From: Clonostachys chloroleuca
Taxonomy: Eukaryota; Ascomycota; Sordariomycetes; Hypocreales; Bionectriaceae
Reading direction: 5' to 3'
Length of the DNA stretch: 64,000 nt
Assembly (NCBI GenBank): GCA_037952775.1
Contig: JBANAY010000003.1
Coordinates: 3,782,001 to 3,846,000, forward strand
In this document: piece by piece, positions 10,148-21,935 of the stretch
Numbering within the stretch: position 1 is the first letter of the stretch
Layout: every line of letters begins with the position of its first letter
Made by a program: the position numbers and the translations under genes
The notes under the pieces: generated by a model
What the model saw: the letters and a program-made list of their open reading frames with translations, nothing else
Told to the model about the DNA's origin: nothing
Database searches by the model: none

Positions 10148-13100
10148 TGTGGGTTAAGATGTGAGTCCAGGTCCGGACGTGTGGGCGAGAGTCGAAGGGC
10201 GTAGATCAGAACCCAGTATGTCTTGTGGAGGGAGAGACTAGGGTGGGATCAAGGGTTAGTATTGTCGATTAAACCTCGATTGTCAAGATGACTCAAGAGG
10301 TGTCTTCACACAAAGAACAATGAGTTGATAACGAAGGGACTCGGTCGGGACATGAGGAAGGGAAGCGAGCATGAAATAGTCATGAGAAGAAGAGGGCCTG
10401 GGAAGCATAAGAGGCACGATCGCCGCGGGAACCATCCAGGCATGGACGAGACGGGAGCCTCGGCCTTAGCAGCCCCTAACGAGCTGGGCCAGCGCTCGCG
10501 CAGACCACTGCCCTAGCTACAGCTGCATTCTCGGTGCTCCAGCCCCGCCTGGGCAACGCTTTCTGATAATTCCAATGGTCTGGGAATTAGCGAGTGCCCG
10601 ATGGGAATTGGTTGGAAGCGTGGGAAGCTGAACGGTTGGTCCAGTCAGGGGCACCGAGGGGGTTCGAGACAGCCACAGGAACGCATCTAGATCACACCTC
10701 GCAACGGCCCAATACGGGAGGGCGTGGGGTGGGGATGTCTTCCCGCCGCACCCTCTTTTGCAACTTGTGCCTGGGCCGGTGGTTTGGGCGAAAGACGGTG
10801 GAGTGGCTGAGAAGTGCCTGGCAGAGAGGGACGAGCTGGCGAGGGCTTCAGGCAGACTGGCCCAGCTCGACCCCGATCCATAGTCCAGACCACGATGGCA
10901 CCCAGCTAGCTGTACCAGCACATCATTTCTTGGCGGCTAGTCAGGAGATAGTGTCGGTCCAGCGAACAGTCTGGTGCCCACGGGCCACGGGCCACCGTCG
11001 GCAAGCGTACGTGTCTAGCCAGACTCGAGCTAGCTGGGCGATCTGGTAGGAGAATTGTTCACGATGAGCCCCGCGCGTGGTGGCCTCATCCACGGAATGG
11101 ATGAGCTAGGAGGGCTGCTCCAAGCGGACGCAGAAGGGATGGACAGAGACATCAGCCTGATGAGAGAATGGAGATGCTGCACGCTTGCTGTAGACTAGGC
11201 GGTGCATGATGGCCGCAAAACAGAAGGGATTTGCAAGATCGACAGGTCCCAGGGCAAAATAATGCCTAAAGTGGCCAGCCCTGTCATGGACCGCTCTTCA
11301 TTTTTCTCGGGGGTTTGAGGGTGGGAGCTGTATAGGCCTGGGCCGCTGCTCGTCAGCTTCCATCAGCGTCCCGACCGTGATTCCACAGGTCATCTATGCG
11401 GGCGGCCGAGAATGTGACGATCATTGGGGGCTCCCTATTTTTACCCACTGCCTTTTGCATAGCGCTCAACCCAGACTATTGGTGTGAAGTTGGTGAGGTG
11501 TACCATCCTATCTGCGTTACGTAGTAGTACAACCTCACCAAGCCATTTCTGCCCTCTCTCTCTCTCCATTTCGTCCATTGTCCCCTCTGGCCAATCCATC
11601 GCAGAATCACCAGTCAAACAGAGACATGGGGGTGGAACCCGGCATTCGTGGCTGCACTAGCCCAGTCCCCAGCAGCCCTCTATTTGCAGTCTAATGCCAC
11701 GTCTGTGCCGGATTGCCAAGTAGCAACTGCCGGTCGATTCTTCCCAATATGCTTTCTCAGTATGCTTAACTTTGTTTGCTGCTTCTACTCCCTTTTCAGT
11801 GATCTCCAGGCGCAAAACGTGGGCGCTTTGGTATCCACGCCCTCATTTCCTAGTCCATCTAATCAATTTGCATATTTTCGTGAGATGATTCATAATCCGA
11901 TTAAGAAAAGGGTCAATTGTACATGCCCCGTGCATGAGAATGATTCACTTCCGGCCATGTATCACTTCTCACATCCCGCACAGTGGCTACCAGGCACATC
12001 ACATTTCCCCAGGTACCTCTCAGCCTCAGCAAAGCAGAGAGCCTGAGCCAGGTCAAACCGGACCAAATCATTCACTAGCGAAATCCTCATCAGCGCTGTG
12101 CCAAATGTGGGTAGAATGGCGCTTCCTCTGCGCACCCAAAGGGGTTTTTTAGAGTATTACACTAACTGGATAAAACCTCGTCTGCTGGTCCATCCACTGC
12201 GTACCTGGTGCCCTAGCATACGTTTCCATCCATGAATATCTAGGCAAGGCCATATGGCTAAATCCCCCGCTGTCATCCAGATCCTGTACCATATCTGAGG
12301 TTGATAGCAACATCTTTCGCTAGTTGTGCACACGGGGGATGTGGACGCTTAGGTTGAAAGAATTGAAGTTTGAGTTATTTAGGGAGACTTGCCAATTAGC
12401 CCAGCATCAGCCCACGCCGTCGACTTGCTCAGCATCCAGCCGCCATGACTAAACCACTTTCTACGAGCAACATTCCAGATTAGATCGCCCTCATCCCTAT
12501 GGCAATCGTCATCTGGAATTCAACATCAGGACGTTGGAAAGCTTAAATCTCTCCGTTGTCGATCCTCGGCAGAAACGGTCGGGCGATCCTCCAGGAGGGA
12601 GCCGTCCATAGAGTAGATGTAGGGACTTGCTCCACAGCACAATCCAGAGCTTTTTCGAGGGGGCGATTTTCATGACTCGATTTTCAATAGGGTGCGAGTA
12701 TTTTTTAGCTTGAGTTGTGAAGGGAATGGCGAGGAGTGGGATCAATTTTGCTCACAGTCTCACGATCATGCTATAATACTAGGCCACCTCCCTCTTCAAG
12801 AATGATTCTCCCTTCAAGGGCTGGGTTGGTCGTACTTGAACTTCCTAGCCAACGTACATAATGTGAGTACAATTAGCGTCAGGTTTAAATCTGTGGAATT
12901 CTGTACTGGACTTTACATCTTACTGGAATGATGAACTCAAGGGAAACGCCAGCCCTTCATCCTCGATGTCTGTGTCATGCGCAAGCCATGTCTTTGATTT
13001 CCCCTACCTTAGGGAAGGTCAAGTATTCAAGGAGGCTTGTTTCAGACATATCTTATAAGGAATCAAATTTATTGAAGAAAACAGAGATTGAAAATGTGCG

Positions 13101-15753
13101 GGCTTCCAATAATTCCTGAAGACTCGCCGCCCAACATTTTCGCTTGCGTCACGAGAGGTTCATTTGATGCTGGAGAATGATATATTTAGACCTACAATTG
13201 CGTTGCTCTGGCCTGTGACAGCGCTTGGCGTGCATGCAGCCATCGGCAGAATGCATTGAGACATGCATTTTCTTTTCCCTCCAGGCAGTCCAAGGTGCTG
13301 CTAGAGCGAGATCAACCAACTTGATCGAACAAATGGATAGGGGCTGGGTCAGTGCAGATTTGGCGCAAGCCCTCGGCTGGAGAAATCTGCTATGAGCGCC
13401 TTGGGCTGAGATGGTTGCTTTTTCCCTCCTGCAGGTGATCTGCCAAGAGATTGCCGCTATCCGGGGAGCAGAAATGCTCTGTATGCAAGAAGAGAAGAGC
13501 TGAAGAGCTGGAGGTCGCCTGATAGCGATCACCAAGAAAACAAGCAAGAGAGCAAAGAGCGAGGGAGTCATCCAGACTTTCGGTCAACATCAGGTGCCCG
13601 CCCACTTCATCACTCGCGATGGAACGGGACGCTCACACACCCCTTCGCCCCTCGTATACGGTGCCTGTGTGCCTGGGCCGCCTCGTGTCCGTTGTCTGGT
13701 GTGAACTCAGCATGAGTAATCCAGTCGACTACTGTGTGAGCCTGTTGAACGGCACATTCCGCATTCCCTACAGTGAAATGGTATTGCATACTGGCTGTGA
13801 GCAATCACCGATGAACAGTGACAACCCTACACAGTATTTGATATCCTAGGCCAGAACTCGAGTCTCCAACGCGTCAGCATGTCCTGTTCAATTATTCAAT
13901 GTCCAAGCATCAATAATTGATCATTTTCCAGGCCGCCCAGGACCATGTGTTCTTAGTAGCACAATTGCAAGCGCTATATTTGCACTGTAATGGCCACTGA
14001 AGCCCCTACGGCAGCTCTAAAGCAATCGCTAGCTCTCCCCTAACTCTACCACCTGAGCTAGTTATGATGCTTGAAAAACTTTCTAAATGCGCACGAGTTT
14101 CGTGTTAAATTTTATCTCCAACTTAAAGTCAATATTGATTTTTTATTCTTACTAACCAATTAAGCAGGAAGACGCGCTGATTTTGCGCGAATCCTGAGGG
14201 TGTCGCAGCCTCATTGCCACAACCATGGGCAATTGTGTTCAAAGTGATGAATGACGGGCCTCCGACAGCAGGGTGAAATATCGCAGGTAAAATTTCGCAG
14301 CGCATAACACACGGCTGTGGGCACAATAGAACGTGTTAGCCAACGTATCATTTTGTGATGAATTGAGAACCTTTTTTTCTTGGGCAATCTAGACCTGAGG
14401 AACCGCTCGACTAAGACATCGTTGAGATGTATTTACGCACTCTAATAGGTAACATTTTTCAAGTCCATGCACAAACCTGTTCACTTAGGCTCCCAAACGA
14501 ATGAAAAAAAATTCAATGAAATGAAATGATAGAATTCATTGATATTGTGGCGGGAGATGCGATTGAAAAGATCCCTCTCCTGAGAACATTCTTCATGTCA
14601 AGGGATCAAGTGCTCTAGGGTAGCTATGTGGAAATGGTTTGGATACTTGGAAATCTGAAAATGGCATTTTTTAGACAGTAAAGTTTAATACTAAGAGTAA
14701 AAGTGTACAGCTAGACAATTTCGAAGCTCGAGATTTCGTATTCAAACTCAAGATTCATTGGCTGGGCCCACCAGTTCTTCTCATCAGAGGTGTGTTGGCC
14801 AGATAGAGGAACACGTGTACAGCTCTCTATCAAGGTAGTTGCTGAAATCTAAACTCACTTATCTGGGTCTTCAATTCCAATTCCAAAGAAATTGCACGTT
14901 TGTCTTACAGACAAAAACGCGTAGAGCTTCTGGAAAATAATGTATCTTCAAGTGAGGAGTATCAACACGGTCAGCCTCATGCTCCTTCGTTAGCCCTTCT
15001 TGATCGTTTCAATACAATGCGGACTGCTCAACAAATCTGTAGGAGTCAGAGAGAGGAGGCTGCCGTTAGAAGAACAGGAGCCCAAAGATATGCTAGGAGT
15101 CGACTGAATAGGCATGTCATAAGATTGGTGTGGTTGCTGCCCCAATTCGCGTTGCACGTCTCATCTACAAATGAGGAACCCTCCGTTGAGAGCTCCAATT
15201 AGTGGCAGCCTTACCTTAATTGTAGCTACAGATAATCACAGAGGCGATCTATGCCTACCAGCCTGCTGCTGGCCTTGTAAGCGGAGCATCTTTCATGTGG
15301 CGAAGCAAAGGATCAATCTCTTTGACTGTGCAAACGCCAGTGGATACCTATGGCAGGGGCCTACCAGCCACAAGTCAAGTCTTTGCGTGTAGTGATAGGT
15401 ATTTGACGGAGAAAAGTGGGAGCAAGAGCAACTGAAACAGAGAGCTGATATACTGCAATATACTTCAAATGGACAGTCATGCGCCTCACGGCCAGACCCA
15501 CTGGCGTTTGCACAGTCAAAGAGATAGTTTTGTTTGTCAGACTCATCCTGATTGGGCGTTTACTTCTAGCTCAGCTTCATGCAGCTCAGCTTCATGCAGC
15601 TCAGCCCCAACGCTACACAGTGGCACTCGTGACCCCTCTCCCATCATTGTCATTCTCGGGTGACTCTTATCGATCGCTATCTTATTGGAAATTCAAATGG
15701 AACACCTTTGATTTCAAGCGACTACGAATAATGGGCCGCCTTGAGAACTCGCC
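10148..15753. other. 5.6-kb gene desert
   Basis: I find no open frame with domain-like composition or convincing exon structure on either strand. Short open frames here are rich in Arg, Ser and Cys with no motif. Present are a CT-rich tract (11554-11567), an isolated tRNA D-arm-like sequence (14044-14060, minus strand) and a short tandem repeat near the right end. The region may hold a long promoter for the agd3-like gene, a non-coding RNA, or decayed sequence. Confidence 0.45.
15568..15605. repeat. 15-bp tandem repeat, about 2.5 copies
   Basis: The unit AGCTCAGCTTCATGC occurs twice exactly, followed by a partial copy. It lies about 150 bp upstream of the HET-domain ATG, so it is in or near that gene's 5' region. 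Confidence 0.8.
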
Positions 15754-17655
15754 ATGGCATCATACCCCTATTCCTCTCTGCCGCCCAACACGATCCGGCT
15801 ATTAACAATCCACCCGGGCTCCCCTCACGACCCGGTCTCGTGTGGTCTAGACCATGCTGATGTTCGCCAGCCGCCCAAATACGAGGCTCTCAGCTACTGT
15901 TGGGGCGACCCCAAGGACACGACCCCGATCACCTGCGATGGCATTCCCTTCAACGTCACCAAGAGCCTACATTCCGCCCTCGTCCGGCTGCGGCTGCCAA
16001 TTCAGCCGCGCATAGTCTGGGCAGACGCGATATGCATCAACCAAGGCGATACGGCCGAGCGCAGCGCTCAGGTTCTGTTGATGCAGGACATCTACCGACG
16101 GGCCAGCACAGTGGACGTCTGGCTGGGCGGTCCCATCGAGGTAGATGGTAAGGACCTATGGGCGATCCCGCATCTCCTCGAGGCGGCGCAGAAGAACCTC
16201 AAGCGCACCCAGCTGCCCATCAGGCACGGGACCAGAGACTGGGTGAGGTTCGTGCTGAGCAATGACTGGACGACGAACGGAGACTTGGAAGATAAGAGGT
16301 GGAATGCCATCATCAAGAGCCTAATTTTAATGCTTCAGCGTCCGTGGTTTCTGCGGACGTGGATCATCCAGGAGGTTGCGCTGGCGACTCACGCCGTGGT
16401 TCTATGTGGCCAGCACTCGGCGTCGTGGGACGACTTTTATCGCGCAGTGAGCTATGCTATAGATTTGGATTACTTTTCAAACACGGCGCCTGAGATGTAC
16501 AGCTCGCTGAGAAGCATTGAAAAGGCTCGGACGGATATGGTACAAGGCCAAACGTTGCGCCCTCTGGACATGTTCACCAGCTTCCGCATCTTTCTTGCAA
16601 CGGACCCGCGAGACAAGGTGTTTGGGGTGTACAGTCTGTTCAGCGAGTCGGATCTGGCGAGAGTGAGTCTGCAGCCCAATTATGACATGAATGTCGTCGA
16701 GGTGTTCACCAGGGCGGCCCTTGACTGCATTCTTTCTGAGGGCTGCCTCGATGTTCTTAGCTTTGCGGGTTGCGGCCAAGAAGAGTCTCCATTACCTTCA
16801 TGGGTCCCCGATTGGACGTATCGCGAGCGTTCTCAGCCGCTGCTGCCTCGTTTCATCCTGGGTGGCTTGTTTAAGCATCAAGGCTGCCCTGCTTCTTGGA
16901 CATCGGCCAGCGGTAACAGCTTCCCTGTCGTTGACGTTTCCGAGGATCTCAAGATTCTCTCCCTTGCGGGATGCATCTTTGACCGAATCGTTGAAACTGG
17001 CGGGGTTCTTGAGAAGGGATATTATGAACACCAGCCAGGCCACGCCAACCTCGAGATCGCTTCGCTGATGAAAGAAGGCTCAGACGTGCTGATCAAATGG
17101 GAGGAAATGTGTGGGATACCGGACGGAAGACCATACTTTACAGGGGAAACACCTAGGGAGGTGTATTGGAGAACCCTCTATGCTGGTTGTTACCCACACG
17201 GAACCGAGCAGCTGACAAGACAAGCATGGGAAAAGTGGTACAAGCCTCTCCAAGATGCCGCCGAGCTTACTAGGTATTCAGGTGATGGCTGGACAAAAAT
17301 AGAGGAGAGCCAGTCAGGAACACTGTACAAGATCGCGGCGGGTGCGCACTGGATGGGCAAGTTGACGTATAAAGCCGTGAAGATGTCATTCACTATGCGG
17401 AAGGAGAGAGAGCAGTCGAGAATGTCAGGTGTGAACCGCACAGTCATCCGCACGGAGAATGGATATGTCGGATTGGCTATGGGCCATGTGGAGGAGCATG
17501 ACCATATTGCCTTGCTGAAAGGAGGCAAGGTGCCAGTGGTAATTCGTCCGGGAAACGATAGGACTTGGACTTTGGTTTCGGATGCGTATCTACATGGGAT
17601 TATGAATGGCGAGTTGAGCAACAGCTTGGAATATGAGATGTTGAGGTTCTCTTGA
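15754..17655 (+). CDS. HET-domain (heterokaryon incompatibility) protein
   Basis: Single-exon 633-aa protein. The N-terminal HET domain (PF06985) shows its three classic blocks: YEALSYCWG (about residues 43-51), the WADAICINQ block (about 88-96) with the following QVLLMQDIYRRA segment, and the RPWFLRTWIIQEVALA block (about 195-210). HET domains are TIR-like modules that trigger cell death when genetically different hyphae fuse or when cognate partners are recognised. The C-terminal part (DPRDKVFGVYSL, then PSWVPDW) is the usual extension of this family. No NACHT, WD40 or ankyrin partner module is present on the same polypeptide. The start is the first ATG before the conserved N-terminal IRLLTIHPG strand. 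No adjacent gene looks like a dedicated partner. Confidence 0.93.
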   Translation: MASYPYSSLPPNTIRLLTIHPGSPHDPVSCGLDHADVRQPPKYEALSYCWGDPKDTTPITCDGIPFNVTKSLHSALVRLRLPIQPRIVWADAICINQGDTAERSAQVLLMQDIYRRASTVDVWLGGPIEVDGKDLWAIPHLLEAAQKNLKRTQLPIRHGTRDWVRFVLSNDWTTNGDLEDKRWNAIIKSLILMLQRPWFLRTWIIQEVALATHAVVLCGQHSASWDDFYRAVSYAIDLDYFSNTAPEMYSSLRSIEKARTDMVQGQTLRPLDMFTSFRIFLATDPRDKVFGVYSLFSESDLARVSLQPNYDMNVVEVFTRAALDCILSEGCLDVLSFAGCGQEESPLPSWVPDWTYRERSQPLLPRFILGGLFKHQGCPASWTSASGNSFPVVDVSEDLKILSLAGCIFDRIVETGGVLEKGYYEHQPGHANLEIASLMKEGSDVLIKWEEMCGIPDGRPYFTGETPREVYWRTLYAGCYPHGTEQLTRQAWEKWYKPLQDAAELTRYSGDGWTKIEESQSGTLYKIAAGAHWMGKLTYKAVKMSFTMRKEREQSRMSGVNRTVIRTENGYVGLAMGHVEEHDHIALLKGGKVPVVIRPGNDRTWTLVSDAYLHGIMNGELSNSLEYEMLRFS

Positions 17656-17820
17656 ACAAATCCAAAGCCATTCTTTGTTAGAATAGTGGGCGTACCTTGA
17701 ATAAAGAGCACGTGCATCCTAAGACTACTTGGATCCAGTGATTGCATAGCCCAGTGCGAAATCCTCGCGGTCTATAGTAGATAAGTATCTACTGTAGAAT
17801 ATATAGCTCTCAGAATACCC

Positions 17821-18441
17821 TCAAGAGGACTTAGTAACATCCACACGAATAGCGGCGTTTGCCTCCGCCACGGAGCCCAACCATGAGATTGGAGAGAGTG
17901 AGCTCTGCGGTGGAGTGCTCTGCCATTGAAATACGCCCTCATCCTTGGTGCTGCCTTCTTTGACGAGATATACAGCGCAATCAGATACAGTTTGCTCAAG
18001 GAGCCACTCTCCATCGTCTGGCATAGAACCCTCGGACCAGAAGAAGAATACAGACCCTTTACTGATTTTGCCAGACTTATAAAAGGACTTGCCGCCCATG
18101 ATAACCCGACTCTCATCTCTACTCAACATCAGTCTTCAACTTCACTGTCTTGGGATTATTCTGCTGGCGGGAAAAGAAGCTGCTGTTCATGTTTTAGAAA
18201 TAAGTCGAGAGATAACTTACACATTCCAAGTGAACGTTTGGTTGGATGTTGTGGTGGGATTTAGATCTGGAACGCCACGAGATGCGTACTCGATGTTCGT
18301 CGCATATGTCTCTGTGCTGTCCTTTATAACGATAGTGAGGGCAAAAGGTCCTTCGATGGGCAAAGCAGGGCAATCGTCGGCAGTGGCGGCACTCCCCATC
18401 AGGGTGGCGGCAACCACAGCTGCATTATAGGAGAAACGCAT
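17821..18441 (-). CDS. Small secreted protein, unknown function
   Basis: Two exons, 18441-18221 and 18118-17821, with a 102-nt intron (GTAAGT...TAG) that splits a valine codon, give 172 aa. The N terminus (MRFSYNAAVVAATLMG, then SAATA) is a clear signal peptide. The mature protein has few Cys (DCPALP near the N terminus and SDCAVYL near the C terminus, possibly one disulfide), an alternating hydrophobic pattern and many Gly, Ser and Lys: likely a small beta-rich secreted protein. I do not recognise a named family. It converges on the HET-domain gene, 165 bp apart at the 3' ends. Confidence 0.75.
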
Positions 18442-19544
18442 TGTATGGTATCGTCAAAGATTGTTTCTTGCTGCTTGACTGATGCAACTACTAAGGATAA
18501 AGGAGCAAACAATACGATAAAGGGAAGGGATTTAAGGAAGATGTAGACCCTCTAGCGCAGCCCTACCGGTATTAATACGACTGTTTCGTATCGCAGATCT
18601 TTATACGCAATGCTGACATCTTTCCGGCCCTCAAGGAGGCAAATCCGAGACAGCCCGGTGTATCAAGCTGTACTCGAACCACGCTCGTATTTGTTCCGCA
18701 CAATACTTGAATACCCAACCCCGCTTGCCCTGCTGCGCAGTATGTATTGTTGTGATCGCTGCAGTAGCTCGGGGGCAATGGGTCATCATTTGCTTCATTA
18801 GGCAGGCGTCTGTTTGGAGCTCTCAAAACGTTGATCGACCGTGTTACAGCCTGGAATGCAACAGCGCTGTGCCACTGAATATCTGCCGCCGGCGGCCACA
18901 ACGGTAGCCATCTTTGATCCATGCAAAGACAGGCCCCAGTTACAAAGAGCGAACTGGCCAAGGAGAAGCGTCATAAGAACGGGGCGATCATCGGTGTTTG
19001 TCCCTACGTCCGATCCTTGCATTTCCTTCCTTTGCCGCTTCCCGAGCATGAATTAATTGTTTGATCAAATTCAAAAAGCATGCCGAAGGTCTAGGTCGCC
19101 CGGAAAACCGCCAAATCTTGAAAAACATTGGCTTGGTGCTCTGACATATGGAAAGCATACGCTCCGCGTACAAAACATTAAAACGTCTGGGGGGAGATGT
19201 TTATGATTTAGTCTACCAGAAATTTTGGATTTATTGATGGAAGTCAGTTCAAGAGGAAGGCTGCAGGTTTAAAATCCAGGCGTCTTATTTCATACTGTCG
19301 TAGCATCATTAGAACTGGATTCAAGTATCTCACGCACGGGGTGCACAATAAGGTTTATGACTCAGATACCGTCGCCACTGAGAATGGTAATAGATCATCT
19401 TGTCAGACTTGGGACAAAGTAGAAGTGCTCTAAACATCACCCACTACCATCCAACTGTCCAGTTCCCACCGGTAGGGTCATGACAGCATACAACCGCCTT
19501 GTGCCACCATTTCCTTTTCCAACACAATATAGCAGAGAGGATAT
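18442..19544. other. Intergenic, no supported gene
   Basis: Only short open frames without domains. The right part is AT-rich. Confidence 0.4.
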
Positions 19545-19930
19545 CTATTCGTCACTTACTCCTTTAGCCGTAAGATCAGAGAGCTCGCGCTCGACCTGGA
19601 GGAGTTCCTTCTGCGTATCATTTCGCGCTTGTGTGAGGGCCTCATGAGCCTTCACATCACTCATAGAGGGGCTTTTACCCATGCTATCTTTAAGAGTGCT
19701 AAGTGCCTGTTGGAATTTCTGGGGATTCATCAACCAAGCTCTTCTGTTTGGCTTCTAGCTCGGCGCGGCCCATTTTGAAGGTGTTGTCGGTGTGTTGAGA
19801 GGTTTCGACAGTTCTTCCAAATCAAAATTTTGATGTCAGAATAATTCTCGGAAGGGGGGGGAGTGGGAGAGGGGTGCTGAAAAAAACTCACCTTTCTGGA
19901 GATTGAAGTCTTGGTTGTTACTATAGTCAT
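19545..19930 (-). pseudogene. Broken small gene: Gln/Lys-rich helical protein
   Basis: Three protein-like segments lie in order but in different frames. First, an ATG exon (19930-19892, MTIVTTKTSISRK) ends at a good donor. Second, a segment around 19830-19745 reads MGRAELEAKQKSL. Third, a segment at 19733-19545 begins MNPQKFQQALSTLK and continues as a Glu/Gln-rich helix ending ELSDLTAKG. No canonical splice pair joins segments one and two in phase, and the step from two to three looks like a 4-nt insertion in CAACCAAG. Either the gene is decayed or the sequence has small errors. Function unknown; the composition suggests a cytosolic helical protein. Confidence 0.35.
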
Positions 19931-20509
19931 GATATTTCAACTACGAGGAGAGGTCTGTAAGATAGAGAAGAAGAATGAATTTCCTACATCCTACTAGATG
20001 ATATTTATATTCAAATCTTCTTCACCGAATCACAGGCCAGCGAGCTAGGTCTGGTTGGTGCCGCCTGATATGATTAGAATCTAAACAAAGAGAAGTGAAT
20101 GACATTCATGTGCGATTGAATCACGAACACAAAGAGCCTGTGGGATAATCAATGTAAAGGTGTACTGAAGCACTGACAAAACAAAGCCTTTGACTCACCG
20201 TTAAAACGGAGAGTTATCTGTCAACCATAATTCTGCTGCCCCTACCCAATAGACCTAAGTTGGATGATGAAATCTTCATGCGGTTGGTTTCTCACTTCAA
20301 GATGAAAACTTTTAAGCCACTTTTCACATAATAAGCCATAAGTTGAACCCTTTACTTTCCATTAATTGCCCTATTTTCCATTCCATGTGGTCATTATTGT
20401 TTTCGTCGAAAAGCTTGCTCTGCTTGCCAACATGCTGTAGACAAGTCAGTCTTGGTCATGGAGACTTTGCAGCTATTTCTATGACTCGTTATCAGAGGCC
20501 TTCATACGT

Positions 20510-20690
20510 TGAATATGTATTGAAAGTGTTTGTTAAACGGTGTATGGAATCCGTTGATACTGGATATAAAATCTGCGCATATTGTGTAAATTTGTTCACA
20601 TTATGTATGAAATCTATTCATCTTGCATTTCAGATCTGCTAATATTGACTATGAAATCTGTTCATATTGTGCTATTCGATTCATATCTCA
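20510..20690. repeat. Degenerate AT-rich repeat region
   Basis: Variants of a motif like ATGAAATCTGTTCATATTGTG recur about four times at uneven spacing: gaatccgttgatac, aaatctgcgcatattgtg, tgaaatctattcat and tgaaatctgttcatattgtg. It lies just downstream of the deuterolysin stop codon. Confidence 0.5.
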
Positions 20691-20720
20691 TCTTCATTCA
20701 CAATTCCCTCCACAGTATCT

Positions 20721-21935
20721 CTAGCAACCAGCATACAGGCTCTGGGCGAAGAGAGTGTAAGTGTCAGCATGGTTAAGGTTCTGGGCAGCGGTAAGGCCGC
20801 GGACAAAGTTGTAACCTGCCAGGGTGTCAGAAACAGATATCCACACAAGTAGTGTTTTTGCAGTTTACGTACCATAGCCACCATAGTCAGAGGTGCCCTT
20901 GATCTGGCGGAGATGAGTAACTTCATGGACAAAGGTGTTAGCCTGAGTCTGGGTATAGCATCCAGACGAGGTAGCGGGCATGGTGAAAAAGTAGTCGCAG
21001 TAAGCCATGTAGCTAGAAGCAGGAACAGTGTATGCAATGACGCCATTGCTGCAGGCAGGGTATGGGTCAGAGCAGTAGGTCCTGGAGTTGCCACCAGTGG
21101 TAGAGCCGCACTCGGAGGCGGTAAGGGAGAAGACATTGGCGACGGTGCTTCTGGTGGCTGATGTGCTAGACTTGAAGTACTCGGTCATCTTGGCAGCAGC
21201 ACCTGAGGAGGCAGCAGTAGAGGCGGCAGTGGCAAGACTGCGGCAGTTGGAGAGGGCATTGCGAACAGCGGTGAGACGAGTGCCGGTGCAGTCGCTCTGG
21301 ACGGCGGTGCGCTTGGACTGAGAGGCAATGCGAACAGCATTGGCCTTGGGACCGTCAACTTGGGCTGTGACGGAGCTGGTGACAAAGGGGACGGCACCCG
21401 AGAGCTTGTTGGAGCCCTCTTCGGCGTAGGAAAGGCCGCCCACGACCGAGATGTCAAAGTCTCCTCCGGCAGAAAGATCGTGGACCTCGGCAACGTCAAA
21501 TGTCACCTCGATAGTCTCACCAGCAGCAATCTTTTGGAAGGCTTCATCGTTGAGATGCTCGGTATCAATGAGAAGACGAGCACCCTCGAACTCCAGGGCG
21601 TTTGCTATGATCGTGGTTAGTGACTAGCGTCTTTTAACGAAGCAGAGCGGTAATGACACAACGTATACATGCTATGATACACGCGTGTTCTGCAGAGAAC
21701 CAATATGTCACTTACAGTCCTTGAAGACTCTGGCCTTCTCAACAGGGGCAGAGTCAAGGATTGAACCAGTCTTGAGAACCTTGAGGTTGCTGCTGCCGGT
21801 GTTGACAATGGTGGCCTTAACTTCAGAGTTGCCAACCATCTCAATCTTGATGTCAAGGGGGCTGTCATCACGCTTCTCCGAGGAGGGAGCAGCCAGGGCC
21901 ATAGAGGCAAGGGCAACAAAAGGCACGAACTTCAT
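20721..21935 (-). CDS. Deuterolysin-type metalloprotease (M35)
   Basis: Secreted zinc endopeptidase of the M35/aspzincin family, made as a preproprotein. Three exons, 21935-21716, 21604-20873 and 20815-20721, with introns of 111 and 57 nt, give 348 aa. Signal peptide MKFVPFVALASMALA followed by a pro-region with a KR site. The mature part has paired cysteines, the zinc motif HEVTH and the aspzincin GTxDYxYG motif (GTSDYGGYG); the second intron interrupts the last glycine codon of this motif. The C terminus has ALN/H-type residues and ends in a Cys (LYAGC), typical for the family. The TATA box at about 22040-22046 supports the start. Acts outside the cell on basic proteins and peptides. Confidence 0.93.

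Noticed and set aside
11554..11640. CT-rich tract followed by an ATG as a possible gene start
   Set aside because: The frame closes after about 22 codons and no exon continuation is seen.
17821..18441. Apparent frameshift in the small secreted protein
   Set aside because: Recounting showed the exon 1 donor leaves two bases of a Val codon; the spliced frame is intact.
15754..18441. HET gene plus small secreted gene as a toxin/partner pair
   Set aside because: The small protein is secreted and convergent; HET partners are usually cytosolic and divergent, and there is no motif support.
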